From Janthinobacterium lividum PAMC 25724 (GTDB lineage: Bacteria; Pseudomonadota; Gammaproteobacteria; Burkholderiales; Burkholderiaceae_D), in assembly GCA_000242815.2 (NCBI GenBank), contig AHHB01000037.1, positions 496,001-560,000 of the forward strand: a stretch of DNA of 64,000 nt. Reading direction: 5' to 3'. The position numbers and the translations under genes were made by a program. The stretch's first letter is position 1. Each line of letters begins with the position of its first letter. Positions 57,702 to 64,000 of the stretch are shown piece after piece. The notes under the pieces are model-generated. The model saw nothing but the letters and a program-made list of their open reading frames with translations, made no database searches and was not told the DNA's origin.

Positions 57702-59897
57702 ATGGAAATTAAAGTCAACTTTCTCGATAAGCTGCGGCTTGAAGCCAAGTTCGACGATTTTACGGTCATCGCCGACCAGCCCATCCGCTATAAAGGCGAT
57801 GGTTCGGCGCCCGGCCCGTTCGATTATTTTTTGGCATCGTCGGCGCTGTGTGCCGCGTACTTCGTGAAGTTGTATTGCGATACGCGCAATATTCCGACCG
57901 AAAATATTCGCCTGTCGCAAAACAATATCGTTGATCCGGACAACCGTTACCAACAGATATTCAAGATTCAAGTCGAGCTGCCAGCCGATATCTCGGCCAA
58001 GGACCGCCAGGGTATCTTGCGCTCTATCGACCGTTGCACGGTGAAAAAAGTGGTGCAGACGGGTCCCGAATTCGTGATTGAAGAAGTCGAGAACCTGGAC
58101 GCCGATGCGCAAGCCTTGCTGGCCCTGAATCCGGCTCCTGGCGCGAGCACGTATATCGTCGGCAAGGACTTGCCGCTGGAGCAAACCATCGCCAATATGT
58201 CCAGCCTGCTGGCGGGTCTGGGCATCAAGATTGAAATCGCTTCGTGGCGCAACATCATCCCGAATGTATGGTCGCTGCATATCCGCGACGCGCACTCGCC
58301 CATGTGTTTCACCAACGGCAAGGGCGCAAGCAAGGAAAGCGCGCTGGCCTCGGCCCTGGGCGAGTATATCGAGCGCCTCAGCAACAACCATTTCTACGCC
58401 GGTTCGTTCTGGGGCGAGGATATTGCCAACGCGCCATTCGTGCATTACCCGAACGAGCGCTGGTTCAAGCCGGGCCGCAAGGATGCGCTGCCGAAAGAGA
58501 TTCTCGACGCTTACTGCCGCGACATCTACGATGCCGATGGCGAGCTGCGCGGCTCGCACCTGATCGATACCAATTCCGGCAATGCCGAGCGCGGCATTTG
58601 CTCGCTGCCGTATGTACGCCAGTCCGACGGCGAGACCGTGTATTTCCCCTCCAACTTGATTGAAAACCTGTACGTCAGCAATGGCATGAGTGCCGGCAAT
58701 ACCCTGGTCGAAGCGCAGGTGCAATGTCTGTCGGAAATTTTCGAACGGGCCGTGAAGCGCGAAATCCTCGAAAGCGAGATCGCCCTGCCCGACGTGCCAC
58801 AGGCAGTGCTGGCGAAGTATCCCGGCATTCTGGCCGGCATACAGGGATTGGAAGAGCAAGGCTTTCCCGTGCTGGTGAAAGATGCGTCGCTGGGCGGCGT
58901 GTACCCGGTGATGTGCGTCACCCTGATGAACCCGCGCACGGGCGGCGTGTTTGCCTCGTTCGGCGCGCACCCAAGCCTGGAAGTAGCGCTAGAGCGCAGC
59001 CTGACGGAGTTGCTGCAGGGACGCAGCTTTGAAGGCTTGAACGACTTGCCGCAACCGACCTTTGCCAGCGAAGCTGTCACCGAGCCCAACAACTTCGTCG
59101 AACACTTCATCGATTCCAGCGGCATCGTCTCGTGGCGCTTTTTCAGCGCCAAGGCCGATTACGACTTTGTCGAGTGGGATTTTTCCGGCCACGGCGACGG
59201 CTCGAATGCCGAGGAAGCGGCGACCCTGTTCGGCATCCTCGCCGACATGGGCAAGGAAGTCTACACGGCCGAGTACGACCAACTGGGCGCTATCGCTTGC
59301 CGTATCCTCGTGCCCGGTTATTCGGAGGTGTATCCGGTCGAAGATTTAATCTGGGACAACACCAACAAGGCGCTGCTGTTCCGCGCCGACATCCTGAACC
59401 TGCATGGCCTGGACGATGCCAGCCTGGAAGACCTGCTCGAGCGCCTGGAAAACAGCGAGCTCGATGAGTACGGCGACATTGCCACCCTGATCGGCATCGA
59501 GTTTGACGAAAATACCGTCTGGGGCCAGCTGACAACGCTGGAATTGAAGCTGCTGATTCGTCTCGCCTTGCAGCAATTCGAGGAAGCGAAAGAGCTGGTA
59601 GAAACGTTCCTGCAGTACAACGACAACACGCTCGAGCGCAAGCTGTTCTATCAAGCCTTGAACGTGGTACTGGAAGTGGAACTGGACGAAGAGCTGGAAC
59701 TCGATGATTACGTGCTCAATTTCCGCCGCATGTTTGGCGACGCCCGCATGGACGCGGTGCTGGGCTCGGTGGACGGCAGCGTGCGCTTCTTCGGCCTGAT
59801 GCCGACCAGCATGCAACTGGAAGGCCTTGAGCGGCACCAGCGCCTGATCGACAGCTACAAAAAGCTGCACGCAGCGCGCGCCAAGGCGGCGCGCTAA
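57702..59897 (+). CDS. ycaO: OsmC-YcaO fusion protein
   Basis: A 731-residue protein. An OsmC-like domain comes first (about 1-140: PGPFDYFLASSALCAAYFVKLYCDTRNI, with the family's Cys). A YcaO domain follows: ASALGEYIERLSNNHFY, DTNSGNA...PSNLIENLYVSNGMSAGNTLVEAQVQCLSEIFERAVKREI, and HPSLEVALERSLTELLQGR (parts), carrying the Glu/Arg ATP-binding residues. The C-terminus is TPR-like and Glu-rich. YcaO domains use ATP to activate peptide amides; E. coli YcaO is linked to S12 methylthiolation. No azoline or thiopeptide cluster is adjacent. ATG 57702 used; the frame extends upstream to TTG. Confidence 0.92.
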   Translation: MEIKVNFLDKLRLEAKFDDFTVIADQPIRYKGDGSAPGPFDYFLASSALCAAYFVKLYCDTRNIPTENIRLSQNNIVDPDNRYQQIFKIQVELPADISAKDRQGILRSIDRCTVKKVVQTGPEFVIEEVENLDADAQALLALNPAPGASTYIVGKDLPLEQTIANMSSLLAGLGIKIEIASWRNIIPNVWSLHIRDAHSPMCFTNGKGASKESALASALGEYIERLSNNHFYAGSFWGEDIANAPFVHYPNERWFKPGRKDALPKEILDAYCRDIYDADGELRGSHLIDTNSGNAERGICSLPYVRQSDGETVYFPSNLIENLYVSNGMSAGNTLVEAQVQCLSEIFERAVKREILESEIALPDVPQAVLAKYPGILAGIQGLEEQGFPVLVKDASLGGVYPVMCVTLMNPRTGGVFASFGAHPSLEVALERSLTELLQGRSFEGLNDLPQPTFASEAVTEPNNFVEHFIDSSGIVSWRFFSAKADYDFVEWDFSGHGDGSNAEEAATLFGILADMGKEVYTAEYDQLGAIACRILVPGYSEVYPVEDLIWDNTNKALLFRADILNLHGLDDASLEDLLERLENSELDEYGDIATLIGIEFDENTVWGQLTTLELKLLIRLALQQFEEAKELVETFLQYNDNTLERKLFYQALNVVLEVELDEELELDDYVLNFRRMFGDARMDAVLGSVDGSVRFFGLMPTSMQLEGLERHQRLIDSYKKLHAARAKAAR

Positions 59898-59956
59898 AGC
59901 GGCAAGCCAGGGATGGACCTGCCGCAGTGTATCCCTGGCAGCGCGCCTGACGACTA

Positions 59957-61105
59957 TCAGCCAGCCGCCAGCGCCGCGATCTCTTTCTGCATGTTTTCAA
60001 TGGCCCGCGCGTTATACTGATCGGCAAAATACGCATCGCCAAACAGTTGGCCCGCCTGCGCCTTGGCGCACAGGTGCTGCAAGGCCAAACCCCGCTGCTC
60101 GATGAAGCGCACGCGGTCCACATGCGCGTATTCAAGGCCGATGGCTTGCGTATAGGCGTGATACACCTCTTCATCCTGGCCCAGGATGGCCAAGTCGGCG
60201 CTGAGCATGGCATCCTTGAGCGCGTGGCTGATGCCGGGGCCCTGGAAATGGTCGGTAACGCGTATCAATTGTGCTACATCATGGTTATCCCCAGCGTCGA
60301 GGCCGCTGGCCAGCCACAGTTGGGCGCTCGCTTCTTCGCTGGAAAACAGCGCGTCTTCGTCGTGGCTGTAGACGGCGTCATGGAACCAGAAAGCTTTTTT
60401 CACCAGCGCGCTGTCGCGTGTAGAGGCATAGGTGTTGTCGGCCCACACGCGGATCTCGGACAGGCCGTGCACCAGGTGGTCGAGGTTGTGATAGTGGCGG
60501 TCCGTGCCGCCATACGCCTGTGCTCCCGTCAAGTGCGCGAACCAGTGATCGGCCAGCGCGACATCGGCTGGCGCAGCGGTGGCGTAATGCCACAGCGCTT
60601 CCCACTCCTTGCGCAGGCAGTCGAGTATCCATGCGTGGTAGGCAGGGCCGGGAACGAATTTCTTCATGGTCCAGTTCCAGCCCACGGGGCCTTCCAGCGC
60701 CTTGACGAAGCTGGAACTGACAGAACCGAGGTCGCGCGGCGGCATGACGAAAATCGTCTTGGCGCCCTGCAACACGTCCACATTGGTTTGCTGGATCAGG
60801 TTTTCATAGTCGAAATCGGCAGTCGTGCGGATGCCGCGGATCAGATAGTCGCAGCCATGCTTTTTCGCCGCGCGCGCCGTGTAATCGCCCTTGACGATGA
60901 CCACTTGCACATTGTCCCAGCCACATTCGCGCGCGCTCTGCTCGATGATGCGCTTGCGGTCTTCGGCAGGAAACTGGGGGCGCTTGGCGGGGTTTTGCGA
61001 CAGGAACACGATCACCTCGTCGGCAAGCGAACGCGCTTCGCCGATCACCCACATATGGCCGTTGGTGATGGGGTCGAGTGTTCCTGAAAATCCGATTCTC
61101 TGCAT
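59957..61105 (-). CDS. Fusion: CoaD-type adenylyltransferase domain and HD-type domain
   Basis: A 382-residue protein. Residues 1 to about 155 form a complete phosphopantetheine adenylyltransferase: GTLDPITNGHMWVIGEA (T14-H17 motif), NPAKRPQF, YLIRGIRTTADFDYENL, and SVSSSFVKAL. Residues about 175-382 form a second region with HYHNLDHLVHGL, FWFHDAVY (H242-D243), and FSSEEASAQLWLA, an HD-phosphohydrolase-like metal site. CoaD adenylates phosphopantetheine in coenzyme A synthesis. The fusion may couple CoA precursor supply to hydrolysis of a nucleotide. ATG 61105 follows GGAG. Confidence 0.8.
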   Translation of the reverse strand: MQRIGFSGTLDPITNGHMWVIGEARSLADEVIVFLSQNPAKRPQFPAEDRKRIIEQSARECGWDNVQVVIVKGDYTARAAKKHGCDYLIRGIRTTADFDYENLIQQTNVDVLQGAKTIFVMPPRDLGSVSSSFVKALEGPVGWNWTMKKFVPGPAYHAWILDCLRKEWEALWHYATAAPADVALADHWFAHLTGAQAYGGTDRHYHNLDHLVHGLSEIRVWADNTYASTRDSALVKKAFWFHDAVYSHDEDALFSSEEASAQLWLASGLDAGDNHDVAQLIRVTDHFQGPGISHALKDAMLSADLAILGQDEEVYHAYTQAIGLEYAHVDRVRFIEQRGLALQHLCAKAQAGQLFGDAYFADQYNARAIENMQKEIAALAAG

Positions 61106-61223
61106 GTGCGCTCCGTGGTCTGATTCTGCTTGTTTCGCAGACAATATAGGGCCACGGCGCGCGCGTCAATGCAGCAGCTTAAAGATCGGCCTCATCGCGC
61201 CTCGATCTGGAGAGAAATCTGCC

Positions 61224-62564
61224 TCATTTTTTTGCCGGCAAGGGCAATTCCACGCGCACGCACAAGCCGCCCAGGCGCTCGGACTTGTCCAGCACCAGGC
61301 GCGCGCCATGGTGTTCGGCAATGGCCTTGATGATGGCCAGCCCCAGGCCGCTGCCGTTGGCATCCGTGCCGGGCACGCGGTAGAAACGGCTGAAGACGCG
61401 CTCGCGCTCCTCGGGCGCAATGCCGGGGCCGCTGTCTTCCACCGACAAGGTCACGCCGACGGGGCTGGCGCGCAGGTCGATATCGACCGTACCGCCCTGC
61501 GGCGTGTACTTGATGGCGTTGTCGACCAGGTTGCGCAGCATGATGTTGAGCGCATCGGCCTGCCCCGCCACCTTGGCCGGGTCCATGTGGTGCAGGCCCA
61601 GGTCGATCTTGCGCGCTTGCGCGATACCAGCCATGTCGCCCAGCGCGCGCTTGACGACGTCATTCAAGTCCACCGCCTGCAACTGGTCGCCGCTGGCGGC
61701 GCTCGCTTCCTGGCGCGCCAGCACCAGCAACTGCTCGACCAGGCGCGTGGCCCGCTCGATGCCGGCGCTGACGCGGGAAATGGCCAGGCTGCGCTTTTCT
61801 TCCGATTCGGCCCGCTCCAGGCTCAGCACCTGCAATTTCAATGCCGCCAGCGGCGTGCGCAATTCATGCGCGGCGTCGGCGACAAAATGCTGCTGCGCGT
61901 CGAACGCCGTCTTTACACGGCCGAACAGCAAGTTCAATTCATGCACCAGGGGCCGCACTTCGTCGGGCAAGCCCGCTTCCGAGACGGGCGAGAGGTCGTC
62001 CGCCTGGCGCGCCGCCACCTGTTTGCGCACGCGCGAGACGGGTGCCAGCGAACCGCTGACGACCCACCAGACGACCAGCATCAATATCGGCGCCATCAGG
62101 GCAATCGGCCCCACCGTGCGCAGCGCCAGGCTGCCGGCCATGCGCTTGCGCACGGCCATGTCCTGGGCGATCTGCACGGTCTGGGAACTGGTTTGCACGG
62201 AAAAGATGCGGTAGGTAGTGCCGTTCGCCTTGACATTCGAAAAGCCCAGCACGGCGCGCTGCGGCAGTTCCGCGCGCGTGATCGAGCGGAACACCTGCAC
62301 GCCATCGGGCGTCCACACCTGCACCACCATATCGTTGTTGACCGGGTCGGCCGGCAACGCTTGCGCATGGTTGGCCAGCGGCGCGCCGGAGCGCAGCGAC
62401 AGGGCCATCTGCTGCATGTGATAGTCGAAGATCTGGTCGGCGTCGTACAGGGCGCTGCGATAGGCGATCGACGCCTGCGCCAGAGCCGCCATGATGATGG
62501 CCGCCAGCAAAAACCACAGCAGACGGCCGCGCAGCGAATGCGTCACCGTGACCTTCATCCTCAT
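61224..62564 (-). CDS. Sensor histidine kinase, QseC-like
   Basis: A 446-residue kinase. Two membrane segments (about 13-35 and 155-180) frame a periplasmic sensor of about 120 residues. The H-box is ADAAHELRTPLAALKLQVL; N-box RNLVDNAIKYTP; G-boxes EDSGPGIAPEERERVF and GSGLGLAI. The ligand is unknown. Its ATG overlaps the stop of the response-regulator gene (ATGA), so the two are coupled. Order is regulator-kinase, as in qseBC. Confidence 0.95.
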   Translation of the reverse strand: MRMKVTVTHSLRGRLLWFLLAAIIMAALAQASIAYRSALYDADQIFDYHMQQMALSLRSGAPLANHAQALPADPVNNDMVVQVWTPDGVQVFRSITRAELPQRAVLGFSNVKANGTTYRIFSVQTSSQTVQIAQDMAVRKRMAGSLALRTVGPIALMAPILMLVVWWVVSGSLAPVSRVRKQVAARQADDLSPVSEAGLPDEVRPLVHELNLLFGRVKTAFDAQQHFVADAAHELRTPLAALKLQVLSLERAESEEKRSLAISRVSAGIERATRLVEQLLVLARQEASAASGDQLQAVDLNDVVKRALGDMAGIAQARKIDLGLHHMDPAKVAGQADALNIMLRNLVDNAIKYTPQGGTVDIDLRASPVGVTLSVEDSGPGIAPEERERVFSRFYRVPGTDANGSGLGLAIIKAIAEHHGARLVLDKSERLGGLCVRVELPLPAKK

Positions 62565-63220
62565 GCCTTGGGCACCATATAACCGAGACCGCGCACGTTC
62601 TGGATCAGGTCGCTGCCCAGCTTCTTGCGCAAGCCATGGATATACACTTCCACGGCATTGCTGTTGACTTCATCCTTCCAGCTATACAGTTTTTCTTCCA
62701 GCTGCGCGCGCGACAGCACGATGCCGGGGCGCGCGATCAACGCTTCCAGCACGGCCCATTCACGCGCCGACAGATTGACGGGATGGCCCTCGGCGATCAC
62801 TTCGCGCGTCAGCGGATTGATCGACACGCCCTGGTGTTCGAAGATCGGCTCGGGCCGCCCCGAGGCGCGCCGCAGCAGGGCGCGGATGCGCGCCAGCAGT
62901 TCATCGAGGTCATACGGCTTCAAGACATAATCGTCGGCGCCCGCGTCCAGGCCAGCGATGCGCTGCTCGACGGCGTCGCGCGCCGTGGCCACCAATACGG
63001 GCGTGTCGAGCTTGCGCAAACGCATGGAACGCAGCACATCGAGGCCATCCTTGCGCGGCAAGCCCAGGTCCAGCAGCACCAAATCATAGGTTTGCGTCTG
63101 CAAGGCCGTATCGGCCATGTCGCCATCCTTGACCCAGTCCACCGCGTAATGCTCGGCGCGCAGCAAATCGAGCACCACCTCGCCGATCATCGTATCGTCT
63201 TCTACCAGCAATAGCCGCAT
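62561..63220 (-). CDS. OmpR-family response regulator, QseB-like
   Basis: A 219-residue regulator. The receiver has MRLLLVEDDTMIGEVV, phospho-acceptor Asp in DLVLLDLGLPRKDGLDVL, and the Lys in ADDYVLKPYDLDELLARI. The winged-helix DNA-binding domain is at the C-terminus (LSAREWAVLEALIARPGIVLSRAQLEEKLYSW, VYIHGLRKKLG, GLGYMVPKA). AAGGAG precedes the start at good distance. It pairs with the kinase downstream. Confidence 0.95.
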   Translation of the reverse strand: MRLLLVEDDTMIGEVVLDLLRAEHYAVDWVKDGDMADTALQTQTYDLVLLDLGLPRKDGLDVLRSMRLRKLDTPVLVATARDAVEQRIAGLDAGADDYVLKPYDLDELLARIRALLRRASGRPEPIFEHQGVSINPLTREVIAEGHPVNLSAREWAVLEALIARPGIVLSRAQLEEKLYSWKDEVNSNAVEVYIHGLRKKLGSDLIQNVRGLGYMVPKA

Positions 63221-63243
63221 GGCTGCTCCTTGTTCAATTTTTC

Positions 63244-63335
63244 ACCCCAACGGCGAAAGGCCGGGGTCGAACCCGACGGGGGAATGTGTCCCAATGGGAC
63301 ACATTCCGATCACGAAGTGACTGACCCCGGTACTA
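63244..63335 (-). repeat. Palindromic intergenic repeat, family 2, copy 3
   Basis: CCGGGGTC (63261-63268) pairs with GACCCCGG (63323-63330). Between them lies a perfect 13-bp hairpin GGAATGTGTCCCA / TGGGACACATTCC with a single A loop (63281-63307). ACCCCAACGGCGAAAGG upstream matches the lead of copies 1 and 2. It fills the gap between the response regulator and the protease gene. Confidence 0.75.
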
Positions 63336-63340
63336 AGTAA

Positions 63341-64000
63341 TCAACCCAAACGCACGGGAATAAAAATCTTGTCGGGCCCGCGCTGTATCAGCAAGGCTAC
63401 CGACTTGGCCGATTTCTCGACCACCTCGCGTACCTGTTCGACTGTGTTGACGGGGTGGCCATTGACCGACAATAGCACGTCTCCCGGCTGCACTCCGGCA
63501 TTCGCGGCCGCGCCGCCGGCGTCTTCGACCAGCAGGCCGGCGCTGATGCCAGCCATGCGTTTTTCATCCGATTGTAAAGGACGCAGGGCCAGGCCCAGCT
63601 TTAACTTGCCGGCGGCGCTGTCGTTTTTTGCCACCTCGGCCACCTTGTCGGCGGCATTGCCCAGCATCGCCGTCAGGCTGACGATCTTGCCGTCACGCCA
63701 GACATCCATGCTGATCTTGTCGCCTGGCAAGGACGTGCCCACCAGCGCCGGCAAGTCGGCCGAAGCGATGATGCGCTGGCCATTCACCTTGCGCACCACG
63801 TCGCCCGATTTCAGGCCTGCCTTGTCGGCCGGGCTGCCGCGCTCCACGTTGGCCACCAGCGCGCCTTCCGGCGTGGCCAGCTTGAACGAGTCGGCAAAGC
63901 CCTGGTTCACTTCCTGCACCGTTACGCCCAGCTTGGCATGGCTGGCCTTGCCCGTGGCAACGATCTGGTCCTTGATGCGGCCGGCCAGGTCGATGGGGAT
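63341..64000 (-). CDS. DegP/HtrA-type serine protease, C-terminal part (5' end outside window)
   Basis: The frame is open to the window end and starts within FAIPIDLA-like IPIDLAGRIKDQIVATG. Two PDZ domains follow: LGVTVQEVNQGFADSF...VERGSPADKAGLKSGDVVRKVNGQ and LGLALRPL...GAAANAGVQPGDVLLSVNGHPV. The end VALLIQRGPDKIFIPVRLG is typical of DegP/DegQ (Do family). The protease domain with its Ser-His-Asp triad lies beyond position 64000 and cannot be checked. It would work in the periplasm; proximity to the two-component pair is suggestive of envelope stress control but not proof. Confidence 0.9.
   Translation of the reverse strand: MPIDLAGRIKDQIVATGKASHAKLGVTVQEVNQGFADSFKLATPEGALVANVERGSPADKAGLKSGDVVRKVNGQRIIASADLPALVGTSLPGDKISMDVWRDGKIVSLTAMLGNAADKVAEVAKNDSAAGKLKLGLALRPLQSDEKRMAGISAGLLVEDAGGAAANAGVQPGDVLLSVNGHPVNTVEQVREVVEKSAKSVALLIQRGPDKIFIPVRLG

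Overview
The window looks like chromosomal DNA of a high-GC betaproteobacterium of the Oxalobacteraceae, most likely Janthinobacterium or a close relative. This is inferred from protein character and gene mix (paired cyanophycin synthetases, many TonB-dependent receptors, bamC-dapA, pyrG-eno-ftsB, a solitary SOS polymerase, OsmC-YcaO fusion); no database search was possible. No rRNA, tRNA, CRISPR array, transposase or phage gene was seen.

Layout. 1-3290: the end of one cyanophycin synthetase gene and a second, full-length one broken by a one-base frameshift. 3391-5222: two small ORFs and a class III aminotransferase. 5219-14810 (minus strand): a type VI secretion (T6SS) block, tssF-tssG-vgrG-tle3-like lipase-tla3-like lipoprotein-PAAR. 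15106-17900 (divergent): a membrane Ser/Thr kinase with TPRs and an unknown partner. 18140-21879: mutS and an exported protein. 22069-24437: slyD, a ribosomal oxygenase and a small Ala-rich lipoprotein. 24609-31871 (minus): bamC, dapA, a methyltransferase, an M50 protease, a Sua5/YciO protein, htpX, a PHP phosphatase and an alpha/beta hydrolase. 32090-33596: gamma carbonic anhydrase and hslO. 33674-37309: a candidate PhoB-controlled unit of a TonB receptor and a Tat-exported glycerophosphodiesterase. 38243-40357: a large lipoprotein that combines a ZU5-like region with a cysteine-peptidase-like region. 40423-43885 (minus): ftsB, eno, pyrG. 44608-49978 (minus): an iron-uptake operon, chaN-exbB-exbD-tonB-receptor, behind a promoter whose -35/-10 spacer is a Fur box. 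50299-53985 (minus): a GNAT protein and dnaE2 with a LexA box. 54083-59897: a PhzF-like protein, a third TonB receptor and an OsmC-YcaO fusion. 59957-64000 (minus): a CoaD-HD fusion, a QseBC-like two-component pair and the end of a DegP-type protease.

Several units make coherent pathways. The T6SS block carries an effector, its likely loading factors and a spike. The chaN operon couples an outer-membrane receptor with its own energy-transducing complex. The Pho-box unit pairs an outer-membrane receptor with a periplasmic phosphodiesterase, which fits scavenging of phosphate from glycerophosphodiesters.

Two families of structured intergenic repeats occur. The first has three full copies and one internally deleted copy (484-600, 21952-22063, 28197-28247, 29939-30040); its stems change sequence while keeping base pairing. 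The second has three copies built on a GGGGTCG/CGACCCC core (44541-44606, 50230-50290, 63244-63335).
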